DNA from: Flaccisagitta enflata
Lineage: Eukaryota > Chaetognatha > Sagittoidea > Aphragmophora
DNA length: 64,000 nt
NCBI GenBank assembly: GCA_965153355.1
Contig: OZ231126.1
Location: 9,982,001 to 10,046,000, forward strand
Direction of reading: 5' to 3'
Under the pieces are notes generated by a model. It did no database searches. It saw only the letters and a program-made list of their open reading frames with translations, and was not told the DNA's origin. The position numbers were made by a program, and so were the translations under genes. This document shows, piece after piece, positions 11,960 to 22,510 of this stretch. Position 1 is the stretch's first letter. Every line of letters begins with the position of its first letter.

Positions 11960-14900
11960 CTCATCCTCCTTTCTTCTATTTCTTCTTCTTCTCTCCTTTG
12001 TCTGTCTGTCCGACATCGATCCTGTCCGACATGGTACAGCTGCCGCGGCAGCTGCGGAAGCCCCTTCAAATACGCCGCTGTCGGCGTGCGCCATCACTAA
12101 ACATGATCGTAAATTCTCCGTTCTAAAGTTCCTCGGCGGGGAGAAGCTTCGAAAATTGGAAAAACAATTGACGTACGACAAAACGACGTTGTTCGGGGCA
12201 GATCCTAACGCCAATCCTCCTGTTGCGGGCGCTCCCGACCACTATCGTAGTCTGAAAGAAGCCTTAACCGCTCATTTTGCGCCGTGCGTCAACGAGACTT
12301 ACGCCCGTTTTCAATTCCGGTCAATCAACCAAGAGGAATCGGAATCCGTCGACTCCTTCATTACGCGACTCCGTGCACAAGCCAATCGGTGCGCCTTTCA
12401 CGCCAGCGATATCGACAGCCAGATTCGCGACCAGATCGTTTTCGGGTGTTTATCGAAAAAAATTCGACGCAAAGCTCTTGCTGAGAACTTGGCGCTAGAG
12501 CGGCTCATTCAGGTTGCGCGGGCCGAGGAGTCCGCACGTGTCAATGCTGCGGAAATCGAAAAAGTCGGCGAAATGCGCGCCGACGACTCTGCTGACGTTT
12601 TCAAAATTTCGAAGAAGCCCGGAAAGTACAGCAACAAATCCGGTCTCTCGCAAAAGGGGCAAAGTTCTAAAGATGTAACGCCAAATCCGCCGCGGGCAGA
12701 TCCCAAATGCTACAATTGTGGGGGTCCGTACCCACATTTGAAAGGCAAGATCTGTCCGGCAAAAGGAAAAACTTGCAACAAATGTTCAAAGCTCAACCAC
12801 TTCGCGTCGCAATGCCGTGGTGAACAGAAAGTCCTTGCAGCAGCTGTGGACCTCGATTCCTCTGACGATTTCGACGTCACCGCTGATCTTGGGGAGGTTA
12901 AGTGCGTCGGCTCCCTCGTTGAAAAGCCAAAATTCGTACCGGTTAGGTCGAAAGAAGGCATCATCGAATTTAATCCTGACACCGGTGCTGACGTCACTTT
13001 AATCGACGGTTCTACGTTTTCCACGCTCCGCCCTCAGCCATCTCTACAGCAAACTACCGTCAAACTCATGCCGTATGGAGCTACGAAACCTCTTGTGCTA
13101 CGGGGATGTTACCCTACGATCTTGGAGGTTGGAGGAAGACAGGTTCGCGAAAGAGTCTATGTATCATCACAGTCAAATTGACAGGTCTCGCTTTTATTGC
13201 GTGCGGCTTGCAAAGCTCTGGGTCTTGTTACTCTTCACTTTCCGGACGTCAACATTCATCATGTGGGTCAGGATCGCTCGAATTCAGGTCCCGGTGATCA
13301 GACTGACCATCCACTGCTGGCGAATTACCCAGAAATCACCAAAGGTGTTGGCTGCCACAAACACGTCTCAATCTCTCTCCCATTGAAAGAGGGTGCCAGG
13401 CACAGCGTTGCTCCGACTTCGAGAATTCCGATCAACTTGCTACCAAAGGTGAAAGAAGAATTGGATCGACTCGAGTCAGAGGGTGTCTTCGAATCCGTCC
13501 CAGTCGACGACAATGTTCAGAGCATCAGCCGTCTTGTCCCAGTCCCCAAACGCATCGAGGGCTCAGACCAAGTGGGGGTCCGCATTACATTTGATTGGCG
13601 GGAGCTCAACAAAAATCTCGATAAAGTACACCACCAGGTGATGACAGTCGAGGAACTGAAGGCAGTTCTGGCCAAAGCGAAAAGATTCTCTCAGGTGGAT
13701 CTGAAGGACGCCTTTTATCAGCTTCCTTTGGACGAGGAGAGCAAGAAATTGACGACGTTTTCAACCCCTTGGGGGCTCAAACATTGCACCAGACTTGTAC
13801 AGGGTGCAACACCATCCTCGGCGATATGTCATGAAGTGCTACGCCGCGATCTAGAGTCAAACCCGGGTGCGATAAACATCGCTGATAACATCTTGGTTTT
13901 TGGCTGTGGAGATACAGATGAAGAGGCATCAAGGAACCACGACAAGGCCCTGAAAGATGTCTTTGAAATGTTTCGGCGAACCGGCCTTACAATCAACAAG
14001 AAAAAGTGCTCTTTTAACACTACCAGCACAAAATTTTTCGGATACATTTTTTTGGCGAATGGAATCTCGCCGGATCCGGAGAAAGTCCAAACCCTTGAAC
14101 AAGCCGAGGCCCCGTCTTCAAAAGAGGATGTAAGATCCTTCCTCGGTCTCGCGGGATTCAATTCACAGTTCATTCCGGATTTTGCTACCATGGCGGAGCC
14201 ATTGCGCAATCTAACGAAGAAAGGGACTCCATTTCGCTGGGAAAAGGGGGAACAAAGCGCTTTCAAGTCAATCACTGGAGCAATCTCTGAGTCGACTCTT
14301 CTCTCCTACTTTGACACAAACAAAGAAACGGCCCTTTTCACAGACGCTTCCCCGGTTGGCGTAAATGCCATTCTGGCCCAAATGGACGGAGATGGGCGCT
14401 GGCGCCCAGTCAACATAGCAAGTCGCGCCTTGAATCGCACAGAAAAAGAATCTTACCACCAACTGGAGAGGGAGGCGATCGCGATGCAGTTCGGATGCGA
14501 GCGGTTTAAGATGTTTCTACAGGGCATTCCGTTTATTCACTTCATTGATCCGGAACCTCTTAAGAAGATGATGGAAAAGACAAAGCGAGACGCGCCGGCC
14601 CGCATCGAGAAGGTTCGTCTCAAGCTTCAGGGCTTCAATGCCACTATCAAGTTGGTCAAAGGAAAGTACAATCCAGCTGATTATCTCTCGCGCCATCCGC
14701 TTCCTTACCGTTTCTGCTCCAAAGCAGAACGCGCGAGCATCAGGGACATTCAAAGTCATCTCTTCTTTGTCGCCAAGAAACTACCGGAGGCTATCACGGT
14801 TCCGCGGATCAGGGAGGAAATAAAAAACGATGCTGCCTTAGTTGAAGTCATGAAATTGCTGCATTCAGGGGTAAAGAACTGCCCTGCCGACAGACGCCTT

Positions 14901-16788
14901 GTTCCTTTCAAACCGATATGGTCCGAGCTTTCCATTGGACTGGACATACTTCTTCACGGGGAGAGAGTGGTGCTGCCACGGACTTTGGTCTGAGAGGCTC
15001 TCGCACTTGCTCATCAGGGCCATATGGGAGTCAGCAAAACTAAGAGCTATCTTCGTTCCTCAGTTTGGTTCCCCAAAATGGACATCGAAGTGGAGACTAT
15101 GGTCAAATCGTGCCTTCCGTGTCAAGCCGTCACGTCCGAAACCCGTAGAGAACCCCTCTGCATGACGCTGCTTCCCGACGAACCTTGGCAGCTGGTCGCA
15201 GCAGATATTTTTGGTCCTCTTCCAAATGGGGATAAGGTTCTTGTTCTCAAGTGCCTGCGATCAAAGTGGCCTGAAATCAAAATTTTCTCCCGCAATCAGT
15301 CTACGGATGCTGCGGGTGTCACCTCTGCCATGGAGACGATGTTCTCGACTCACGGCATTCCCGACGTCATTCGTACGGACAACGGGCCACCATTTAACAG
15401 CAAGTATTTTACAGCTTTTTCGCAGAAATTTGGCTTCCACCATCAAAAGGTTACGCCCCTCTGGCCGGAGGCGAATGGTCAAGTAGAGGCGTTCATGAAG
15501 TGTTTGGGAAAAGTAGCCCTCACGGCCAATGTGGAGAAGCGGGATTGGAAAAGAGCCGTCAACGACTTTCTGCGGAGCTATCGCGCGACGCCGCATCCGT
15601 CGACGGGCGTTTCGCCTGCACAATTGATGTACCCCCAGCGTCGTTTCAAGACAGAGCTGCCTCAACTCTTCTCCAAATCATCTTCCGACGCTGCGGTTAA
15701 GAAATTCAACGAAGCTGCGACACGAAGGGCTAAGTCTTACGCCGATCTGAAACGCAAAGCTGCTCCTCATCCACTGTTGGTCGGCGATTCCGTTCTTGTT
15801 CGTCAGCGAAAACAAAACAAACTATCGTCTTGCTACAATCCCATTCCTTATAAAGTAGTGGCTCTTAAGGGCTCTATGGTCTCTGCGAAGAGGAAAGGAC
15901 ACTCCATCGTTAGGAATTCCTCTTTCTTTAAGAAGATCTCAACTCCTTCAATCTGCTACAAACATCCAACATCATCACCAAAGTCCGCGGTTTCTTCACA
16001 ACGTTCATTGGCTCTTCCGACTTTCTTCTCCAGTCTAGAATCAGGACCCGAGTCCAGCGAAGACGGCAATGGTCGTCAGGCGGCTGAAGGCAATCAATTG
16101 CTAGCTTATAACAACGGTCAACCACAAATCGAAAATCGCGATGGCAACGTTGGACCGGCCGAGCATGACTCAGAGGCCGAGGACGACTCAAAGGCCGAGC
16201 TTGACTTGATTGAGAGAGGCATGGATGTTGTGTCTCGATTATCAATCTATACCCATTGACTTATGCGTTATATGATTAGATGATTCTCATTGATTGTTAT
16301 ATGATTTGTTCATATTATCGCTTCTTTATTCTCACCAGTGATGGCCCGTTTTTAACATACATACTATTGTTTTTATCTCAACCATTTCCAGTGCCAGTGA
16401 CAAACTCGAATATCACACCGTCCGCGACTGATTTGTCGTGTATCAGGCCTTGTTCCTTGGTTCCCCTCCGCGGCTAAATATTCTCGTATCGTCTCGAAGA
16501 ATGCCATAAATAATAACAAACCCCTCACCTCTAGACCGCATTCCTCTTTGGTTTCCCTCGTCGCGCATTCTCAAGGATGCCACAAAATCATAACAAACCC
16601 CTTACCTCTAAACCGCATTCCTCTTTGGTTTCCCTCCTGGCGCATTCTCGTACGGATTCGCCTTCTTGGACTTTGCCACCGAATCCATTCCATTTGCCCA
16701 TTCCAAATCCGCGTTTCTTCATTCCAAGCAACACGTCACCACTCGCTTTGTCACGCAGCAAAACCAGAGTCAACAATTTGTTTTTCAT
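10396..16788 (-). CDS. NUDT1: NUDT1/MTH1 oxidised-nucleotide triphosphatase, intron split by a Gypsy element
   Basis: Two exons: 16606-16788 (start at 16788) and 10396-10692, giving 159 residues against about 156 in human. Exon 1 encodes TLVLLRD, then [19 protein letters not shown], and ends inside the Nudix box (GKVQEGES, then RETKEECGL) at a GTAAGG donor. Exon 2 starts after CCAG and encodes [25 protein letters not shown] and FPLFFQNK, the diagnostic MTH1 substrate-pocket region. The enzyme hydrolyses 8-oxo-dGTP and related oxidised purine triphosphates to monophosphates and so keeps them out of DNA. All catalytic residues of the Nudix box are present when the exons are joined. The 5.9-kb intron is filled mostly by a Gypsy retrotransposon in the opposite orientation, and a 77-bp duplicate of the exon 1 end lies just inside the intron. 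Splicing across the element has to be inferred. Confidence 0.88.
10985..11018. repeat. Foldback-repeat remnant, left of the Gypsy insertion
   Basis: TACTGCTCCTGCCCAACCGTC, just left of the 5' LTR, continues across the insertion as CGCGACTGATTTGTCGTGTA from 16423. The same continuous string, slightly changed, occurs in both arms of the foldback element at 52313-52612. The Gypsy therefore landed inside an older foldback copy within the NUDT1 intron. The left limit is approximate. Confidence 0.65.
11019..11210 (+). repeat. Gypsy 5' LTR
   Basis: 192 bp, TG...CA ends, matching the 3' LTR base for base by eye. Confidence 0.92.
11371..12079. mobile_element. 709-bp Mutator-like MITE inside Gypsy gag
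   Basis: The element is bounded by inverted termini AGCGGCGTATCTGA (left) and TCAAATACGCCGCT (right). It is flanked by a 10-bp direct repeat GTCGGCGTGC at 11361-11370 and 12080-12089. Excising it together with one repeat leaves the gag frame continuous, which confirms the boundaries. A 10-bp duplication fits Mutator-like elements. There is no transposase. It carries a TC microsatellite and repeated TGTCCGAC strings near both ends. Confidence 0.85.
11883..11956. repeat. (TC)37 microsatellite
   Basis: A pure dinucleotide tract within the MITE that interrupts gag; its length makes it a likely polymorphic site. Confidence 0.95.
13182..14993 (+). pseudogene. Gypsy pol: reverse transcriptase and RNase H
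   Basis: Continuous frame between the two TGA codons. RT motifs seen: [24 protein letters not shown] (motif A aspartate), [10 protein letters not shown], then IADNILVFG where the family normally has a second aspartate (x-DD). Next come [24 protein letters not shown] and RFCSKAE. RNase H has [10 protein letters not shown] and [19 protein letters not shown]. The Asn in the catalytic pair would be expected to destroy polymerase activity. The TGA at 14991-14993 separates RNase H from integrase, and the same frame reopens immediately after it. Confidence 0.88.
14994..16259 (+). pseudogene. Gypsy pol: integrase
   Basis: After the TGA the frame resumes with [10 protein letters not shown] (start of the zinc-binding region), [16 protein letters not shown] (first core Asp), [14 protein letters not shown] (second Asp) and [11 protein letters not shown] (core Glu). 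So the D,D-35-E triad is present. It ends with a basic tail running into the 3' LTR (stop at 16257-16259). Integrase inserts the cDNA; the 5-bp target duplication fits. Confidence 0.88.
16226..16417 (+). repeat. Gypsy 3' LTR
   Basis: 192 bp, identical to the 5' LTR by eye and followed by the CCGTC target duplication. Confidence 0.92.
16500..16653 (-). repeat. 77-bp tandem duplication of the NUDT1 exon 1 end
   Basis: 16500-16576 repeats 16577-16653 with a period of exactly 77 bp. Both copies carry the end of the Nudix box and a splice donor. The true exon ends at 16606 with GTAAGG. The intronic copy encodes [14 protein letters not shown] in the matching frame and ends in a GTGAGG donor near 16529. 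Confidence 0.8.
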
Positions 16789-17953
16789 TTTCAGTGTTTT
16801 CCTTACTTTTTGGAGTTTTAAGGAATTGTTCGAACAATCGGTAAATCTTTTGTCTAACTGAGATTTACGCCAATTTTTTAGGCTCATATGCCGTCGACCA
16901 ACTACGAGGGTGCATCCCTCAAAACATTTTTTAAAGACAAGTAAATATGTAAATAACAAAGAAATCAGGCAGAAATAAAAAAGGCACGTGGGGAAGGGGG
17001 GGGAACAAAAAATCGACTTTAAGTGTATACAATTCCATCCAGCGGATCACCGAGAAGGAAGAAGGAAACAAAGGGGCAAGAGGGAGAGAATGATTAAGAG
17101 TTAGAACAGAGAGACCGGGGGAGAAATAAGGAGCATAAGGCTGTGGATTTCCTTTACGACAGGAATCGTGAGACGACGGATTAACAATGTAAATAACGGC
17201 GTTGGTTTGTGAAAACCAACTCAACAAGTAATAGGAAATACAACTAAGTATAAGTAACACGTCGAAAATGGAATGAGAACCATGCCTCGATATCCGGATA
17301 TACCACTCAACGGCAACCCTGAAATGAAAGAATATAGTAGAAAAGCACCACAAAGCGCGTCACACACACGCACAAGATGATAACACATGACAACATGGAG
17401 GCCCCTTCGGTCCCATGATAAATCCGCATGATCGCATTGTCATCATCTACGGTTTAACACAAGATACAGTTGAACCCCACTTTCATAATCCTTGTAGAAT
17501 ACTATCTTTTTTCCTTTAGCGACAAAGACATTGTTACAATGTTCCATTAGATAATCATTAATGAGAGAAAGATCTACATTTGCTATTTTTGATTTAGTTG
17601 GTTAAATTTACCTAAACTAGTTTCAAAAGTCATCATCGATGATCGACCGACGTAAACCGCGTTGTACAAATCAAATGATAAGTCGCCATCCTTGTGATTA
17701 TTTGTTCCATCACGCAATCTCGCCCTTATCAACTCCGCCCCTTTTCATAGCATCATCATGAATCACAAATTTCATGTTCAAACCGTATTTGTCGTTTCAC
17801 CGCTCTTCCATCGAACCAACATTCAAAAAATTTAATCATATGTAATCAATCTTACAAAACATAAGCGTCTTCGTCGTGTTCAAACCATATTTGTGAACTA
17901 ATCATCAAACAAACATTCATGGCTAAAAACTCTCAACCACCATCATCTCATTC
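16789..17953. other. Intergenic, NUDT1 upstream region
   Basis: About 1.2 kb between the NUDT1 start codon and the PIAS-like stop. Open frames here are short and show no family signature. I see no RNA gene or repeat that I can support. Confidence 0.5.
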
Positions 17954-19806
17954 CTAAAGCATGACAACGTCATCGTCGTCGTCTTCTTCCAGCGGCAGCG
18001 AGTCATCGGTGAGATCGACGAAGACAGATTTAGGTGCCGGTTTCAACACGTTCGTCACTTGAATGTCGTCGTCGTCAACGACGTCTTCATCATCGTCGTC
18101 ATCGTCGTCGAGGAGGACTTCGTCGTCGGCGCGGCTTTGAGATTTGCCGCCGGCGATTCGGTCGTCGATGCGCTTGTCTTTGGAGGCTTTGGGCTGCCAG
18201 AATCCGTCGGCGTAAACGACGACTTCTTCGTCTTCTTTCCCGCTTTTAGATAAAACCTCCACGAAAAACGCGTCTTCGATCAAAAGCGCGGAGGAAATCT
18301 CCAAATTGCAAATCGGACAGAAACTGCACCGTGAGGAGAAGAAAATATGGTTACGAATGAGTAAGAGGTAGGCTAAGTTAATTTTACTGTGGTGTGGAGT
18401 CAAATGAGCAGGATCACGGTTCCTTGTAATTAGTGCAGGCAAAATGAGAGTGATACAACCAGAATTCCTGGCAGCTTCCTAGCCCCGCATCAGGCCATCG
18501 CTCTATCTAGTGAATTTCCAGTACAACTCGGATATATCATCAGATTCTGGTCCTATTTTCTCATGACTCAGCCGTACCTTTTCTTCTTTTTATCTCGAGA
18601 GACCTTCTCCAATTTAATAAAAGTGTCTCTGTCAAAGGGTTGGACGTGATTGCAGATGGTAGCGCGGACGGGATTTTTGATGCGGCATTTGCCGATGGGA
18701 CAAACCAGCTTCATGTCCAATCGATTTGTCTCGATCACAGTCTCGTCCAAGTTGTTATTGTTTTTATTAGCGGCGGAGAAAAAGGCCCGAATGTGAGGAC
18801 TGTCCCAACGGTACACGTTACTGGGAGGAGGAGGAGGAGGAGGTGGTGCGGTTTGAGCGGCTGATTTGGATGTCGAGTCTTTAGGAAAAGGAGGGAGGAC
18901 GGGAGAGAGTGGAGGGAGAGGAGACAAAGGAGGAAGAGGGGATAGAGGAGGTAAAGGAGAAAGAGGAGGCAAAGGAGAAAGAGGATGAAAAGGCGAGGCG
19001 GTTTCCGACGATTGATGCGTTCCATTGGCGAGAAACTGTTTGACTCTGTTTTTGACTTGAGATGGCGTTGCCGCGTTGTTCGTCTCGATCATCCACTGAC
19101 CGAGACTCTTTTGCAACTTCTTGCAGTCTTTCTTCATGAGTTTGATCTGCTTCCGGAGTTGTTTCTCTTTCGTGGTCTTTTTAGCGATTTTTGAGCGTGA
19201 GGAACGTCGCAGTCTCGAGTCGTCGTCGTCGTCGTCGTCGTCGTTGTCATTCTCTTGTTCATCGTCGCCATTTTCATCTTCGTTTGGGGTATCCACTGCG
19301 TCTTTAGCCGTCGTTTTGTCACCCCTGGAATGTGAAGAAGCCCCGCTTGCGACGTTATTCCGCAACGGAGCGGGCGTTGAAGCAGTAACGTCGACACTTT
19401 CGTCGTCGGGTTTCTTTTTGGACATCTTTTTCGCAGTTTTTGAGGTATCACTAGCCTTGGACGTGGATTTTGGAAAGTCGTCGTAACTCAGTTCCAAAAC
19501 GCGGAGATTCGGCGGCACTTCCGGTGAGGGTTTCTTCCTCTTCTCCTTTGTCGTCGTCGTCGTCGTCTTCCTTTTCTTCACGGCATCTTTCGTCTCATCG
19601 GCGGATGTCTTGGAATATCGTCCGCTCTTCACATCCAATCTCATTGAAGAGGCATGCGGCACATCACTAGCCTTGGCTACGGGAGTCGCTGTGCTTTTTC
19701 TCGTACCGAGAGATGATGATGATGCCTCAGCTGCCGTCTTCGTGGCCGACGTCTTAATAGCCGTCGCTTTTGTACGGCCTCCTCCCTTCGTCGTCGTTGG
19801 CCTCAT
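17954..19806 (-). CDS. PIAS/Siz-like SP-RING SUMO E3 ligase
   Basis: Two exons: 18578-19806 and 17954-18323 (phase 2 junction, donor GTACGG, acceptor GTGCAG), 532 residues. Residues 1 to about 330 are basic and low-complexity, with an Asp run, a Lys-rich helical stretch (KEKQLRKQIKLMKKDCKKLQ) and a repeat of PLSPLPP. The SP-RING starts near residue 369: LVCPIGKCRIKNPVRA, TICNHVQPFD, then across the junction FCPICNLEISSALLIED, FFVEVL and DGFWQP as in PIAS proteins. Near the C-terminus VFVDLTDDS is a SUMO-interacting motif followed by an acidic tail. The protein would bind the SUMO E2 and stimulate SUMO transfer in the nucleus. I see no SAP or PINIT domain. A CTGCAG just upstream of the ATG could be an acceptor, so a 5' exon may be missed. 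Confidence 0.8.
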
Positions 19807-20365
19807 TCTTGGTAGCTGCAGATTGACAGATGCGAAAAATTGAGTCCTCTTCCCTCATGTGAATCATCTAAGATTTTTTTTTAAAAAGAAAAAATAATTG
19901 TAAATCAAGAAATTACATTTTTGTATACTAGACGAAACAACGATTCCATCAGGTTGATCATTTGAGGCGTTTAAAAACTGAAAAAATAGGCCGACTCCGC
20001 GAGTGTCAAAATTTCAAGGGATAGGGCATGAGTACTGATGCGCTAGCGAGGTTAAGGCAGAAGCACCGAGAAATCAAAAAGACCATTTAAAAATCACAGT
20101 ATGCTTGAAAAGTAGATTAAGACACTACTGCATCATCATTACAATAGTCTGATAATCGCCCGATTCGGCGTAAACAAATAACACCTCACTTCAAATAACA
20201 CTACATCTTATCAGCTACCACAAACACGGAGAACCACCATTTGATTCTATCTTTGGCATGTATCAGAACTTCAGAAAAGCGAGGGACATCCGCGCCTACT
20301 CGCCGTGTATTTGCTAGAAGAATACTGGCGATGAGCTAGTTGCGCAACGCGGGGGGAGCTTTTTC

Positions 20366-20455
<90 letters not shown>

Positions 20456-20456
20456 C
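19807..20456. other. Intergenic, PIAS-like upstream and SLC35F 3' UTR
   Basis: About 650 bp without a supported coding region. It includes the long CT tract next to the SLC35F stop codon. Confidence 0.5.
20370..20451. repeat. (TC)n microsatellite in the SLC35F 3' UTR
   Basis: About 40 pure TC units ending a few bases from the TGA stop of the transporter gene. On the mRNA strand it reads (GA)n at the very start of the 3' UTR. Confidence 0.95.
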
Positions 20457-22510
20457 TCAGCGATGCGGTACCACTTTCCAACTGTAAACGACGATGCCGA
20501 CAACAACGAGAGAATAAGCGAGAAAGTAATGGTAATCCAACTTCAACCCAAACAAAAATATGCCGAACAAGAAAGTGTAAAAGTCCGAAGTGAGGAGAGA
20601 GATGTTGAAGACGGCGGCGGACGTGAGTTTAAGCGTGAGAGGGACGATGGAATACATGAGGAAGAGACAGACGTTGAAGCCGAAGATGTAGAGGAAGATC
20701 AAAGAGGTGGAGGCGTGGGAAGTGAGCAGACTCGCTTCGCGCCATTCCAAGATCAAGAACTGAGCCCCGTTGATCAAACTGCCGAAGAGTCCGAGAAAAG
20801 CCAGGAATTCGTGCAGTTGACCGAAACTGCCGATACTATTTCCGGTGGAACCACTTCCGCCGCCGTCTCCGCCGCTGCTCCTGTCACCACCGCCGCTTCC
20901 ACCGACTCCATCGCTATTCCCGCCGCTGTTAGGACTTCTGCTTTGAACACTTCCTCTCGGGGTAGTCCCTCCACCAACCGCGCCACCGCTTCTCGTGGCT
21001 CGCCTGTCGTCCCTGGCGCCAATCCCCACACTGGCGGAGACGAAATACTCTTGACCGACGTTGGAAAAGCCGTAACAAGACGCGCCGAGAATCGCCAGCA
21101 AATCACCCAACCAGAAAAACTTGTCGTCCGTGTCATCTGCTTCATCTGTTGTAATCTGGATGTCGTCGGAAACGAAAGAGTCTTTGGGCATCGGCTGAAT
21201 CATTGAGGAATTGACGTCCTCCGCCAACCAGGCGATCCACGCCGCCGTCGAGGCTTCGATCGACGCGTCGGCGTCCTTGTCAGCGGCGCTCGTTTCCGAC
21301 AGATTCCGACGGTAATCGGCGTAAATCATGAGCGACATTCCGGCCATAGCCACTCCAACTCCGATGAAGTGTATCCAGCGGTATCGATACTTCAAGACGA
21401 TCCAAGACAAGAACAGCACCACCGGAATCGTTACGCTGTCTAAAAGCTGCACGGACGTGAGGGAAGTGTAATGGTACGCTTTCACCATCATATAGTTTCC
21501 TGAGGAGAGAGAGAATGGAAAAGTGAGGGGGAGAAAACTTCGGTTAATATAAAGCTTGTGCCACTCACTGAGAAAGGGGAAACAGAATCTGTTTTCTTGT
21601 TAGGTGATGTAATTCAAAGGCTAATGAAAGCGGAAATCAAGCACATTCGGTTAGCACTCGAACCTTCGACGTCAAACAAGGCGATGAGGAGATATTTCCA
21701 CCAACGCTCATTGAAGATCCGCACGAGCGCATCTTTGGGCGTTTTAAGCGCGAAAGATAGAGAAAAGACGAAAGCCAGGCAAAAATAATTGCCGAAACTC
21801 TGCAAGGTCGGGATATCGACTTGATGGCGGACGAGTAATGTGCTGAAGACGGCCGTGCCGCACACCAACCCCGACACGATTTGACACAGCAACAGACCCT
21901 TGAAGAAGTCGCATCTTGGGTGGACGGGATGATCGCGAGTCCGAGAATCGGCCGAACCGGAAGTGTCGTTTGAAGCGCGACGCGTTTCGAGTCTATGACT
22001 CTGGTGGTCTTCGGAATTCGGAAGGAGGTCCGCGTTGGAGTGAAAATCACTCATCCTGACGTCATCCTTGGAATGAGGAACTCGTAACGCGGAAGGGTAA
22101 GTAGATGAATGATGATGATAACAAGTTGAGGAGTGAGCGGCCGAATGATGAAAACAAGTTGAGGAGTGAGGAGGTGAGTGAAGATAATGAAAATGAGGCG
22201 ACTCAGGTGACTGAAGAGGAGCTCGAGGAGGATGTGACTGAAGAGGAGCTCGAAGAGGAGGTGACTGAAGAGGAGCTCGAGGATGAGGAGGAGGTGACTG
22301 AAGAGGAGCTCGAGGAAAAGTAGGTTGAGGAAAAGGTGACTGAAGAGGAGCCCGAGGAAAAGGAGGTTGAGGTTCAGGTGACTGAAGAGGAGCTCGAGGA
22401 AAAGGAGGTTGAGGAAGAGGATATTGGGACGATCGCGTAAGTCTCGTGCCGTTTTCTCGCTGCATTTCGCTGAGGTACGCTTCTTTGGAGTTTCTTGATC
22501 TTCTTTTCAT
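20457..22510 (-). CDS. SLC35F1/F2-like solute carrier
   Basis: Two exons, 21664-22510 and 20457-21499, 629 residues; the intron is 164 bp with donor GTTCGA and acceptor CTCAG. The transmembrane core matches the SLC35F1/2 branch of the drug/metabolite transporter fold: LLLCQIVSGLVCGTAVFSTL, FGNYFCLAFVFSLSFAL, RWWKYLLIALFD, then VKAYHYTSLTSVQLLDS and IPVVLFLSWIVLKYRYRWIHF, and later ISLLTSDFYTFLFGIFLFG. Members have about ten membrane helices; substrates of this branch are poorly known. Two regions are unusual. A 190-residue N-terminus is built from FPRAPLQSP-type repeats and His/Ser-rich sequence, and a Gly/Ser-rich loop of about 75 residues follows NVGQEYFVSASVG. A second hydrophilic insertion follows MSLMIYADYRR. 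Start chosen at the first ATG (22510). Confidence 0.85.

Larger units (their letters stand above)
11251..13181 (+). pseudogene. Gypsy gag-protease, interrupted by a MITE and a TGA
   Basis: The frame starts at 11251 ([18 protein letters not shown]), runs to 11370, is cut by the MITE at 11371-12079, and resumes in the same frame after the duplicated target at 12090. The capsid-like part includes [13 protein letters not shown] and [13 protein letters not shown]. Near 12710 there is a zinc knuckle CYNCGG, then [12 protein letters not shown], then HFASQC. The retropepsin motif [12 protein letters not shown] lies near 12970. A TGA at 13179-13181 stops the frame shortly after the protease; beyond it the same frame stays open into reverse transcriptase. 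Gag packages the RNA and protease processes the polyprotein. As it stands the ORF cannot make the full product without readthrough. Confidence 0.85.
11019..16417 (+). mobile_element. Ty3/Gypsy LTR retrotransposon, complete, in the NUDT1 intron
   Basis: A 5399-bp element with 192-bp LTRs (11019-11210 and 16226-16417) that I find identical by eye, beginning TGTTGTG and ending ATCACA. It is flanked by the 5-bp target duplication CCGTC (11014-11018 and 16418-16422). A TGGCGCAG primer-binding-like site starts at 11212, one base after the LTR. The GAGAGAGGCATGGA tract just before the 3' LTR can serve as polypurine tract. Domain order is gag, protease, reverse transcriptase, RNase H, integrase, which defines Gypsy. 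The unusual zinc-knuckle spacing suggests a Mag-like branch, but this is tentative. The element is damaged: a MITE sits in gag, and two in-frame TGA codons interrupt gag-pol. Confidence 0.93.

Noticed and set aside
13179-14993. A non-standard genetic code reading TGA as sense
   Set aside because: Clear host genes (PDI after HDEL, NUDT1, CEP131, SLC35F) stop at TGA at the homologous end of the protein.
20463-21206. 247-codon plus-strand frame
   Set aside because: It is the antisense shadow of the SLC35F second exon, whose membrane segments match the family.
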